From Cryobacterium sp. HLT2-28 (lineage in GTDB: Bacteria > Actinomycetota > Actinomycetes > Actinomycetales > Microbacteriaceae), in assembly GCF_004402495.1 (NCBI RefSeq), contig NZ_SOFH01000023.1, positions 1 to 64,000 on the forward strand: DNA of 64,000 nucleotides. The letters run 5' to 3'. Position numbers and translations under genes: made by a program. The first letter of the stretch is position 1, and each line of letters opens with the position of its first letter. The notes under the pieces are model-generated. The model had not been told where the DNA came from. It did not search any database and saw only the letters and a list, made by a program, of their open reading frames with translations. Shown piece after piece: positions 17,250 to 25,664 of this stretch.

Positions 17250-18584
17250 TCACACTCCCAAGTCGTTCGGATAGGCCTGCGCAGGCACGCCACCCGCCGC
17301 ATACACTCGAACCTCTGTGGCCTGGCCGCCGAACCCGCCCGGCGCCAGGTTGTTCGCCCGCAGGTAATTGCGGTTGTAGAGCATGTACGTGTCGTACCCC
17401 GGACCGGTGTGCCCCGGCGCGGTGAAGACCACGTCGAAGCTCTCGCCCGGGCCGATGTTGATCGTCTCGGTTTCGTAGGACGTGTCGGTGCCGTCGCGCC
17501 CGCGCATCGGGGTGGCGTCACGGCCGACCACGCGCATTCGGATCCCCGCCAGGGTCATCGCCTGTTCCCGGAATCCGAGGTTGGCAAACCGCAGCGCGAC
17601 CGTCTCGCCTGCGTTGCAGTTCACCAGCGAAGACTGCGGCTGGTACTGCAGCTCGGGGTGCCCGACGGGGGCGACCAGGTCGCCGGTCACGGGGTCGGTC
17701 TCCACGGCAAGACGGTGGGTGGATGCCGCGGCATTGATCGGCGCGTTGGGAGCGACGGTGTCCGGGTAGACCCTGCCGTTGAGCAGGCTGAAGTCGGCCC
17801 GGTAGTCGCTCCACTCCGGCAGCTGGATGTGAGCGTCCGCCCAGTGCGCCTCGGCCCACACCTCCGAGAGGAACATCGCAAACTCGCGCTCGAAGCCGGT
17901 CGAGCCGTCACCGTCGTTGTAGAGGAACTTTGTGTGTCCGGCGAGGGTCTGGCCGTCCTGCAGGGGGCGGACGAAGACCAGCCCGGTCATGCCCATCTGG
18001 ACGTGCTCGACGTCCTCCACGTGGCAGTGGAACATGTAGGTCCCTGGCTCGCGGGGACGGTACACGTAGGTGAAGATTCGTCCGGTTCGCACCGCCACCG
18101 AACCGCTCGGTTCGCCGTCGAAGAACGGGATCACGTTGCGGAACCCGTGCCAGTGGAGGGTGTGGGCGTCGAACAGGTCGGGCCGCAGCGCCAGGCCCAG
18201 GTTGGTCAGTTGCACCTTGAAGTCGACCGGGTGGGCCGGGTCGAACTGGTTGGCCCAGAACAGCGGAGCGGAGTGCTGGGCCTTGTTCTGCTGGTTCGAC
18301 AGCTGAATGTCGGTCAGACCGGTGACTTCGCGGAACCCGAAGATGTAGGTCGTGAGTAGACCCGGGGCCAGAACGTCGGGGTGGAATGGCGGGATGGCCG
18401 GGGTCTTCGGTAGGTAGATCCAGCCGTCGGTCCCGGCCAGGTAGAGGTCGGGATCCCCGAGGGCCGCAATGGCGGCTTCGGGCATGAGCACGTTGCCCGC
18501 CCAGATGCCGGTGCCGACGACGGCCACCGCGCCGCCGGCGAACTTCAAGAGGTCTCGGCGGCTGAAAGGCTGCTTAAAGATCAT
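17250..18584 (-). CDS. Multicopper oxidase subunit-like protein A (HWH and HCH motifs), Tat-exported
   Basis: A 444-residue cupredoxin protein with a twin-arginine signal (FSRRDLLKFAGGAVAVVGTG). Copper motifs: HTLHWHG (His141, His144, His146) and MFHCHVEDVEHVQMGM (His186, Cys187, His188, His194, Met199), that is a type-1 site plus half of a trinuclear centre. The second half has cupredoxin-like strands (GETVALRFANLGF, NIGPGESFDVVF) but no second set of His-X-His pairs. In complete multicopper oxidases four such pairs are needed; the other two are in the next gene. Tat export fits folding with copper in the cytoplasm. ATG 18584 has AGGGAG about 8 bases upstream. An in-frame ATG at 18635 overlaps the giant gene's stop but has no ribosome-binding site. 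Confidence 0.88.
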   Translation of the reverse strand: MIFKQPFSRRDLLKFAGGAVAVVGTGIWAGNVLMPEAAIAALGDPDLYLAGTDGWIYLPKTPAIPPFHPDVLAPGLLTTYIFGFREVTGLTDIQLSNQQNKAQHSAPLFWANQFDPAHPVDFKVQLTNLGLALRPDLFDAHTLHWHGFRNVIPFFDGEPSGSVAVRTGRIFTYVYRPREPGTYMFHCHVEDVEHVQMGMTGLVFVRPLQDGQTLAGHTKFLYNDGDGSTGFEREFAMFLSEVWAEAHWADAHIQLPEWSDYRADFSLLNGRVYPDTVAPNAPINAAASTHRLAVETDPVTGDLVAPVGHPELQYQPQSSLVNCNAGETVALRFANLGFREQAMTLAGIRMRVVGRDATPMRGRDGTDTSYETETINIGPGESFDVVFTAPGHTGPGYDTYMLYNRNYLRANNLAPGGFGGQATEVRVYAAGGVPAQAYPNDLGV

Positions 18585-18631
18585 TCCCGTATCTCCCTGG
18601 GGATCGTCTGTAGCGCGGCTGGATGAATGGG

Positions 18632-21600
18632 TCATGGGGTCGGAAGGTCGAAGGCGTCAACGTTCAGGCTCCCGGTGGCACCGAGACCGTGTGCGGTGCC
18701 GTCGAAGTAGACCGACCAGGTGCCCGCGTTGTAGTAGATGACGTCCTCATCGTGGACCGAGCCCAGTACCGGCACCGTGGTGTTCGCGTTGCTGAATGAC
18801 AGGTAGAAATGGGTGGCATCTATCCGCACGAATCCATCCACGTTGGCGGTGCCCGGCAGGCTGTAGGGCGCGGCGCTGGCATCGATCACCCTGCTGTAGG
18901 CGGAGCCGTTCCAGCTGTAGATGTCGGCATCGTCGGCGGCACCTCCCACTCCGGGCGGGTTGCTGTTGCCCAGAGTGGAGAAGTACAGGGTTGTCCCCAC
19001 GACGCTGATCGCGTCGAGGTCCAGGTTGTCATTGCCGCCCAGACCGTGCGCGCTGCCGTCGAAGAACAGCGACCAGGAGGTGCCGTTGAAGTACACGACG
19101 TCCTCGTCCCGCACGTTCCCCAGACCGGGCACGTTCACCAGGGCGGTGAAGGAGAGATAGAAGTGGGTGTCGTCAACCCGGTCGTAGCCGTCGACGTTGG
19201 CGGTGGCCGGCAGACCGTAGGGCGCAGTGGTCATAGCGTTCACCCGGCTGAAGGTGCCGCCGTTCCAGAGGTAGACGTCCGCGTCGTCCGCCGTACCACC
19301 GACACCGGGCGGGTTGGTGTTGCCCTGGGTCGATAAGTACAGGTCCTGGCCGGCCGGCGGCGGCAGGGGCGGCAGGGCCCCGCTGGCGAACGCGATCGCG
19401 TCCAGATCCTGGGCGGCCGACGTGAGGCCGTGGCTGCCACCGTTGAAATAGAGTGACCAGGACGTGCCGTCGAAGTAGACCACGTCCTCGTCGTTCACGG
19501 CGCCCAGACCGGGGACGGTAGTGGTCGTGTTGCTGAACGACAGGTAGAAGTGCTTTGCGTCGCGCCAGATGAGACCGTCGACGTTGGGGTTGGTCGCTCC
19601 GGTGGCCGACCCGCTGTTCGGCAGGTTGTACGGCGCCGCCGTGGCGTCCAGGACTCGGGTGTAGGAGCTGCCGCCATCCCAGCGGTAGACGTCGGCGTTG
19701 TCGCCGTAACCCCCTGCACCCGGAGGTACCGCATCGTTGCCGGTGGAGAAGAACAGCGTGTTACCGACGACGCTGACAGCGCCCAGGTCGATGTTGCCGC
19801 CGACCCCGTGCGCGCTGCCGTCGAACCACAACGACCACGCGGTGCCGTTGAAGTACACGACGTCCTCGTCGGCCACCGCGCCGATCCCCGGCAAGGTGAC
19901 GTTCCCGGTGAACGAGGCGTAGAAATGGGTGGCGTCGACTCGGGAGAAGCCGTCCGTGTTGGCAGCGCCCGGCACGTTGTAGGGCGCGGCGGTGACATCG
20001 ATCGACCGGCTGAAGGCGGTGCCGTTCCAGAGGTAGATGTCGGCGTCGTCGGCAGTTCCGGCTACGCCGGGCGGGTTGGTGTTTCCTGCTGTCGAGAAGT
20101 ACAGGTCCGAGGATGGCGGTGGTGGCGTTACGGCACCGAACTCGTCAGCACCGCTGTCGAAGCCACCCAGCGCCGGCCGGGCCTGGTTGTCGAAGTCCGT
20201 TGCCGGCGCGTTCACTCCGCCCCTGCTGGCCGCGCCGAGGTTGCAGGCGGGTGAGCCGGGGCAGTTGGCCAGGTGGTAGTTGCCGAGCAGGTTCGGCGGC
20301 GCTTCCAGGGTCACGAGCGTGGCGTCCACGAACGCCGGGTTCTGACGCCAGGTGGCGAAGGAGACCGAGACGTCGTAGGTCGAGACCACTGCCGGATCGG
20401 TGGAGCTGTTGGTCGGACTGGTCGTGAATGGGTGAGAAGCGGTGTTCTGTTGTACGACCGAGTTGCTCGGCGCGAGCACGCCCGTGCCGTCGGCCACGCC
20501 CAGATCCCAGTTGTTGATGTCGGTGGCACCGGCCAGGCCGATTCCGGTGACGGTGGTGCCGGCCCGGGTGCCGGCCCGGTTGTCCCAGAGAATGTTGTTG
20601 AACATCAGCGGGTTGCTGAAGGTCGGCGAGCCGCCCGGCAGGGTCGCCTGCAGCTGGTCGCTGTTAGCCGAGGTTGACAACCCGGCGGGGGCGGGCTGGC
20701 CGTTCGAGGTCACCGCGGTGGCCGTCGACAGGTTCTTCATGATCGTGTTGTTGAAGACCCGCACGTTGGGGGCGTCATTGATGCCGATGCCGCCGCCCTC
20801 GTGCGTCGACACGTTGTTGACGATCATGTTGTTGTAGACATTCATCGGGTAGTCGCCGGCCATCAGGAAGCGGATGCCGCCACCGTCGTCATTGGCCATG
20901 TTGGCCTGGATCTGGTTGGCATAGATGTCCACCGGACCGGAGCCGGGCGAGAGCGCGCCGACCGTCGCCGGCAGCTGGCCCGCGATCATGATGGCGCCGC
21001 CCTCATCGTTGGAAGAGTTGAAGTACATGCGGTTGTGGTGGATCTTGCCGCCCGGGCTCAAGCCGTAGGCGCTCAGCCCGCCGCCGTACTCCAGCGAGAA
21101 GTTGCCGCAGATGTCGTTGGCAGCCACCTCGTAGCCGTCCGAGCCCGCGTAGAGACCGATGCCGCCGGCCAGGTTGGTGCCGGCGTTGGCGATTATCCGG
21201 TTGTTGGCGATCCGGACGTTCTCGTTGTGTTGGCTGGTGTTCGGCGCGGCCAGGTCAGGGGTGCCGATGCGGATTGTCCCGTAGCCGCCTCCATTGTTGT
21301 CGACAACGTTGTTGGTGATCTGCAGGAATCGGGCGTAGGCGTTGGCAAAGATCGCTCCGCCCTGGGTGGTGATGTTCGGCGGAAGGCCGGTCGGCCCACC
21401 GGTGAGACCGTCGACGTTGCCCGGGAAGCCCACCTGATCGCCGCCGCGGATGTCGAAGCCGTCGATGGAGGCCTTGAAGCCGCTGGTGAACTGGCGCGCG
21501 GCCCCCGACGCGGTGGTGGCGTTCTCCGAGGCCAGTACGTAGATGGCCTCGCCGTCGTTTACGGCCTGGTTGCCGTCCCAGGTGAGGCCGCCGACCTTGG

Positions 21601-24600
21601 TGAACCAGGCCGCGGCCAGGGCAGTGTCACCGCCGAACGCGCCGGCGTCAATGATTGATCCCGGCACGAAAGCCGTGCCCTGGAAGCCACCGGAGCCGAC
21701 GCCCTGAAGCTTGACCGGCGAAGCGACGACCAGGTTCTCGTAGTAGGCGCCCCGGGGGTTGGCCGTGGTGGAGGGTGCCGGGTAGACGACCACCAGATCG
21801 TCGCCGTTGTTGGTGAACGCGGCGTCGAGCGCGGCTTGGATCGTGGCGTAGGAGCGGCCCGGGCCGACCTCACGCAGGGCAGGATCGTACCCGGTCCCCA
21901 GCACATGGAAGGTGAGCCCGTTGACCGTGCTCTGCCCGTTGTCGGCCATGATCCCCAGCTGGTGCGCCCCAACCGGGACCGCGCCAGGCACAGTGGCCGA
22001 GATCGAGGTGTCGCTCCAGGCGGTGATATCCAGGGGCGTGTTGCCGAGAGTGACCTGACCGGTGCCCCTGTTGGCGCCGAAGCCGGTCCCGGCGATCGTG
22101 AACGAGCGGGTTCCGTTCGCGGCCACGTAGGGCTTCGAGACGGAAAACAGCTGTGGCGTGGCACCGTCGAGGGTGCAGGCGACCGCCGTGTTGACCCCGG
22201 TGGTCGGCGACCCGACATAGACACCGACCTGGGTCGGAGCAAGGTCAGTGGGGATGGTCACGCCTGGTAGGGCCTCGAACTCGGTCGCAATGGAGCGATA
22301 CCGCGGGTTGTAGTTTGCGTTCAGACGCCCAGGGATCCCCGGGTCGTTGCCCACGAAGCGGTACATGTTGGCGCAGACACCCGAGGGGGTGGGGCAGCTG
22401 ATGTGATTGGTGGAGGGAAGCAGGACATCGTACGAGCCGTTGAAGTCGGACTCGACGGTCGTGACCAGCCGGTTGGCGAAGTCATAGATGCCGACCGGCG
22501 CGAAGGCCACGCCGGTCTTCTCCCCGTAGAGCGTCGAGCGCGAGTCGGTGGAGAAGTTGATGTCGTCCACGATCAGGCCGCGAAGGCGGGACGGGATCGG
22601 CACTGCGGTGAAGATATTGAACATGGGCACGACCGATTTGCCGTTGTTCACTCGCACCAGCTTGGTGTCACAGGACGGCTTGGCTGAGCCTTCGTAGGGC
22701 GACCCACCGATGTCGAGGAAGGTGGCGTTGGCGACCGGAGTCGAGGCCGGCACGGTGACCCCGGTGGGGGCGCCGTTGGTATCGTTGCCGACCAATGCGG
22801 GGTAGTTGTCCGCTGCGGCACCAAGAAGGTCAACGGTGTGAAGCGTTCCGGCACAGGACGGCGGCGGCACCTGAGGGACGATCTGGTCGCCGTTGCCGAT
22901 GTTGATGTCCTCTTCCCCGGTCACCTTGTACATAGGGTTCCCGGTGGCGTCTTTCGGGATCGCGACCCTGACCAGGTAGTCCCCGCTCGTCAGGGGCTCG
23001 AAGGTTCCACCGTTGCAGACGGGAGCGGACGGATCCGTGGCGACGAGTGTGCCGGTACAGGCGTCACCGAAGCCGTAGTTGCCGTCCACGGCCGCACCGA
23101 AGTTGGCGGCGGCTGTGCCCTGGTCGGTCGGGTAGGGCCCGAATTGCACGCCCTGCATGAAGCTCGAGATGCACTCTCCGTCTGTCTCCTGATTGGGCAC
23201 GAGCACGTTCTCGTCGTAGGCCGCGGGGTTGTCTTTGGCGTGGACGAGCGGGTTGCCGTCCACGTCGCGAGCCACGCACCCGGTCGGGCGGCTCCAGTGT
23301 TCCGAGAGGTAGGTGTTCAGCAGTTTGCCCTTGGCCAGGGAACCGTCTGATGCCAGCTCGTACGCGTCGTTGGTGCCACCACACGGCGTGTTCGCGTTCG
23401 TACCGCAGTCGACCGTGGCGTACAGCTCTACGGGCACATCGGAGACGCCCGGCTGCCAGTCCTCGGAGGCGGCGTACTGCGGGTCGAGCTCGTTGCGGGT
23501 CGTGTCGTAGCTCACCGAGCCGACGATGCCGCCGTTGCGAGGGTCGATGCCGTTGGCACCGGTCGGATCGTAGGTGTGAACGCCCCAGTCCATCCGGCCG
23601 CTGAGCCCGATGATGCTGAGCACGCTGACGTCGACACCGGCACCCTTGACCGTGGTCGGGGTCGGCTGGTTGTCGGCCTGGTAGGTGACCCCGGTGGTGT
23701 AGAAGGAGTCCTTGTAGTTCTCCATCACGGTCCACTCACTGAGCGGGTACGCGCTCTCGAAGTGGTAGTAGCCCGTGCTGTCGCTGGTGACGACGTTCGT
23801 GCCCCGGTCCATCAAAGAGTTGTCCTGCTTGCGCATGGTCAGGGTGAAGTTGGGCAGGCCGCTCTCGCCGGGGTCCCTGACCCCGTTGCGGTTGGTGTCG
23901 TTGAAGACGTACCCGTCGTATTCGGTCCACCAGCCGCTGATCGGCACGTTGCCCATCTGCACCGTCTGGCCGCCGCTTACGGTCACGTTGACCAGGTTGA
24001 GGAAGTAGTTCTGCGGCTCGTCCCACCAGCTCAGGCTGTAGTTGCCGTCGGGCACGCCGGAGATGTCGAAGGCGCCGTTCGCGTCGCCCTGCCCCACCCA
24101 TACGGCCTGGTCACCATTCTGCAGGTCGGCGAGGGAGAGCCATGGCCTGACGATAGGCTTGCCCATCTTGCTCCCGGTCATCCCCAGCCAGTAGTTGAAA
24201 TCGCCGCCCTTGGGCGGGGTGTACTGCTTTGCGGTGACGACCACGCCCGTGATGCGCCCGGCGGCACCGGCGGCCAGGGTGTTCGTGGGCGGAACGAAAC
24301 CGAAGATCGGCCCGGGGACAGGCTCGCCGGCCACCAGTGCCTCGGTGTCGTAACCGGTGCTGCCTTCCATGAGCCAGGTGTCAAAGTCGTGGTTGCCTTC
24401 CAGCGTCGTCGTCTGGATCCAGATCTGCCCGTCGGGGGGCGTAGCGGTCAGCACGTAACGGTTACTGCCCAGGTGCGGCATGGTCAAAAGGCCATCGGCG
24501 TCGCTGACACAGCGGCCCCCTGTCCCGGCAATCGGCACTGGGGACATAGTCGCGTCCAGGCTGGCCAGAGGGATCAGATGCGTGTCCGGATTCTCGCCAA

Positions 24601-25312
24601 CATAGACGGTGCACAGGGGGTTGCCGTAGACGTCGGTCTGCAGTTCGCCCAGGGTGTCGGCGACGTGTCCGACGAAGCCGGCCAGGCCGGGCTCACCCTG
24701 ATCGTTGGCTCCGTTGGTCGGCGCGGTGTCCCGGAAGATGAAGGCCCGCAGTGTCGAGTCGGGCAGGGGGTTGGGCTGGAGCTCGACGGTGACCAGACCC
24801 GTAGCCGGCAGAGGCACGCTGAAGTGCGCCCCGTCGATCTTGTAACCGTCGGCGAGCACGGAGATCAGGTAACGCCCGTCCGGCAGGGTGAGACCGCCCA
24901 CGAAGTCGGCCTGGTCGCCCTGGCGCACGATCGGGCTCGTGGTGTGCGGCACCTCCTTGATCGACGGCCAGTCGCAGCTGGCCGGATACAAGGGGTCGGT
25001 TGCCGCGCAGCCGCTGTCGGGCGCCGGGCTCCGCTGGGCGGTCGTCCCGGTGTTGTCCTCGTTGATGATGTAAGTGAAGTTCGGGATGTCGTCGCCCTTG
25101 ACGACGCCAGTACCCGCGAACGCGCGGGGTTCCGTGCGCGCGCTGATCACGTTGAGCGACAGGTCGCTCGTCGTCGCAGCCTGGGCCGGCAGTGCGGGCA
25201 GGGCGACGAGCATCGCAACCGGCATGGCCAGGGCAGTGGCGGCGTTCACAATGCGCTGCCAGAGAGGCCGCTTCGGCGGTTTGACCCCGGTCGAGTGCTT
25301 CATCGCTTCCAT
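18632..25312 (-). CDS. Giant secreted beta-helix surface protein with SdrD-B, IPT and repeat domains
   Basis: A 2226-residue exported protein. It has a signal peptide (~1-45, ending PAQA) and carboxypeptidase-regulatory/SdrD B-like domains in the first ~900 residues, for example YVFNDTNRNGVRDPGESGLP (~480) and DANGAFDISGVPDGNYSLSW. An IPT/TIG domain follows (~1050-1140: FTIAGTGFGANRGTGQVTLG), then a right-handed parallel beta-helix (~1150-1700: YATIQAALDAA, then many NNxIxxN-type rungs). Four ~115-130-residue repeats run from ~1737 to the end. No sortase motif is seen. ATG 25312 has a perfect GGAGG 5 bases upstream, which decides the start over upstream Mets. First gene of the copper block; likely its surface scaffold (inference). 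Confidence 0.88.
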   Translation of the reverse strand: MEAMKHSTGVKPPKRPLWQRIVNAATALAMPVAMLVALPALPAQAATTSDLSLNVISARTEPRAFAGTGVVKGDDIPNFTYIINEDNTGTTAQRSPAPDSGCAATDPLYPASCDWPSIKEVPHTTSPIVRQGDQADFVGGLTLPDGRYLISVLADGYKIDGAHFSVPLPATGLVTVELQPNPLPDSTLRAFIFRDTAPTNGANDQGEPGLAGFVGHVADTLGELQTDVYGNPLCTVYVGENPDTHLIPLASLDATMSPVPIAGTGGRCVSDADGLLTMPHLGSNRYVLTATPPDGQIWIQTTTLEGNHDFDTWLMEGSTGYDTEALVAGEPVPGPIFGFVPPTNTLAAGAAGRITGVVVTAKQYTPPKGGDFNYWLGMTGSKMGKPIVRPWLSLADLQNGDQAVWVGQGDANGAFDISGVPDGNYSLSWWDEPQNYFLNLVNVTVSGGQTVQMGNVPISGWWTEYDGYVFNDTNRNGVRDPGESGLPNFTLTMRKQDNSLMDRGTNVVTSDSTGYYHFESAYPLSEWTVMENYKDSFYTTGVTYQADNQPTPTTVKGAGVDVSVLSIIGLSGRMDWGVHTYDPTGANGIDPRNGGIVGSVSYDTTRNELDPQYAASEDWQPGVSDVPVELYATVDCGTNANTPCGGTNDAYELASDGSLAKGKLLNTYLSEHWSRPTGCVARDVDGNPLVHAKDNPAAYDENVLVPNQETDGECISSFMQGVQFGPYPTDQGTAAANFGAAVDGNYGFGDACTGTLVATDPSAPVCNGGTFEPLTSGDYLVRVAIPKDATGNPMYKVTGEEDINIGNGDQIVPQVPPPSCAGTLHTVDLLGAAADNYPALVGNDTNGAPTGVTVPASTPVANATFLDIGGSPYEGSAKPSCDTKLVRVNNGKSVVPMFNIFTAVPIPSRLRGLIVDDINFSTDSRSTLYGEKTGVAFAPVGIYDFANRLVTTVESDFNGSYDVLLPSTNHISCPTPSGVCANMYRFVGNDPGIPGRLNANYNPRYRSIATEFEALPGVTIPTDLAPTQVGVYVGSPTTGVNTAVACTLDGATPQLFSVSKPYVAANGTRSFTIAGTGFGANRGTGQVTLGNTPLDITAWSDTSISATVPGAVPVGAHQLGIMADNGQSTVNGLTFHVLGTGYDPALREVGPGRSYATIQAALDAAFTNNGDDLVVVYPAPSTTANPRGAYYENLVVASPVKLQGVGSGGFQGTAFVPGSIIDAGAFGGDTALAAAWFTKVGGLTWDGNQAVNDGEAIYVLASENATTASGAARQFTSGFKASIDGFDIRGGDQVGFPGNVDGLTGGPTGLPPNITTQGGAIFANAYARFLQITNNVVDNNGGGYGTIRIGTPDLAAPNTSQHNENVRIANNRIIANAGTNLAGGIGLYAGSDGYEVAANDICGNFSLEYGGGLSAYGLSPGGKIHHNRMYFNSSNDEGGAIMIAGQLPATVGALSPGSGPVDIYANQIQANMANDDGGGIRFLMAGDYPMNVYNNMIVNNVSTHEGGGIGINDAPNVRVFNNTIMKNLSTATAVTSNGQPAPAGLSTSANSDQLQATLPGGSPTFSNPLMFNNILWDNRAGTRAGTTVTGIGLAGATDINNWDLGVADGTGVLAPSNSVVQQNTASHPFTTSPTNSSTDPAVVSTYDVSVSFATWRQNPAFVDATLVTLEAPPNLLGNYHLANCPGSPACNLGAASRGGVNAPATDFDNQARPALGGFDSGADEFGAVTPPPPSSDLYFSTAGNTNPPGVAGTADDADIYLWNGTAFSRSIDVTAAPYNVPGAANTDGFSRVDATHFYASFTGNVTLPGIGAVADEDVVYFNGTAWSLWFDGSAHGVGGNIDLGAVSVVGNTLFFSTGNDAVPPGAGGYGDNADVYRWDGGSSYTRVLDATAAPYNLPNSGSATGATNPNVDGLIWRDAKHFYLSFSNTTTTVPGLGAVNDEDVVYFDGTSWSLYFNGGSHGLTSAAQDLDAIAFASGALPPLPPPAGQDLYLSTQGNTNPPGVGGTADDADVYLWNGGTFSRVNAMTTAPYGLPATANVDGYDRVDDTHFYLSFTALVNVPGLGNVRDEDVVYFNGTSWSLFFDGSAHGLGGNDNLDLDAISVVGTTLYFSTLGNSNPPGVGGAADDADIYSWNGSAYSRVIDASAAPYSLPGTANVDGFVRIDATHFYLSFSNANTTVPVLGSVHDEDVIYYNAGTWSVYFDGTAHGLGATGSLNVDAFDLPTP
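18635..20104 (-). repeat. Four C-terminal repeats in the giant protein
   Basis: Four tandem copies of the module also found in the protease and the cupredoxin-like protein. Copies 1, 3 and 4 keep FSTxGNxNPPG and DDAD(I/V)Y. Copy 2 is more divergent (GDNADVYRW, with an insertion near NSGSATGATNPNVDG). A proline-rich linker (LPPLPPPAG) separates copies 2 and 3. All keep DEDV(V/I)Y and W-S-(V/L)-(Y/F/W)-F. Confidence 0.85.
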
Positions 25313-25390
25313 GCTGACCTCCATTGTCTGGACGTCTCCATGGTGATCGGCAGCGACCGGTTGGCTAAGCCCCGGGTGAGGGATGCTCAT

Positions 25391-25408
25391 CTCCCCAAAA
25401 TTGGGGAG
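25391..25408. promoter_or_regulatory. Operator-like palindrome ahead of the copper block
   Basis: CTCCCCAA-AA-TTGGGGAG is a perfect 8-bp inverted repeat with a 2-base spacer, about 80 bases upstream of the first gene of the seven-gene block and just downstream of a weak promoter-like pair. It would suit a dimeric regulator, but I do not recognise the motif. Confidence 0.45.
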
Positions 25409-25444
25409 GCCTCCTCCCGCATACGGCGTCGGTGGGCCGGGCAC

Positions 25445-25489
25445 AAAAAATCCCCGACACGGCTTCGTTGAACGAAACCGTGACGGGGA
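25445..25489 (-). terminator. Strong rho-independent terminator
   Basis: On the minus strand, a stem of about 18 bp with two or three mismatches (TCCCCGTCACGGTTTC against GAAGCCGTGTCGGGGA) is followed by TTTTTT. It separates amtB (or an unseen small transcript) from the copper block. Confidence 0.8.
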
Positions 25490-25608
25490 ATCTCGCGATG
25501 TTCGGGTTCATCGCCAGCAGGTCGAGCATCCCTCAGGTCCGGCGCCGCCGCAAGGGCTGGACAGCGACCGTGGAAGGGACTACAGCACATCGGGAGCTAC
25601 GAAACGGT

Positions 25609-25642
25609 GGGGCGGAGCCCGGTCGAAACCGGACTCCGCCCC
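25609..25642 (-). terminator. Hairpin after amtB
   Basis: A 14-bp stem with one mismatch (GGGGCGGAGTCCGG / CCGGGCTCCGCCCC, minus strand) and a short loop, 22 bases beyond the amtB stop. There is no U-run, so it may stabilise the 3' end or act with the terminator further down. Confidence 0.6.
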
Positions 25643-25664
25643 GCGCGTGCCGAGCTACGGCGGG

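Larger units (their letters stand above)
25313..25664. other. 352-base intergenic region between amtB and the copper block
   Basis: No convincing gene. It holds, in minus-strand order, a hairpin right after amtB (25609-25642), ~120 bases of unassigned sequence, a strong intrinsic terminator (25451-25489), a weak promoter-like pair (TTGTGC, 17 bases, TATGCG, near 25416-25445) and an operator-like palindrome (25391-25408), then the leader of the giant gene. The stretch between the two hairpins could encode a small RNA; nothing else supports that. Confidence 0.5.

Noticed and set aside
7402-20104. Repeated DNA blocks considered as insertion elements or CRISPR-like arrays
   Set aside because: The repetition is fully explained by in-frame protein repeats; no spacers, terminal repeats or transposase.
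23576-25471. 631-residue plus-strand open frame
   Set aside because: Antisense to the giant secreted protein, which has signal peptide, domains and a strong ribosome-binding site.
25490-25608. Signal-recognition-particle RNA, because of a CAGGTCCGG stretch
   Set aside because: The conserved GGAAG-type tetraloop and asymmetric loop sequence are missing; left as unassigned.
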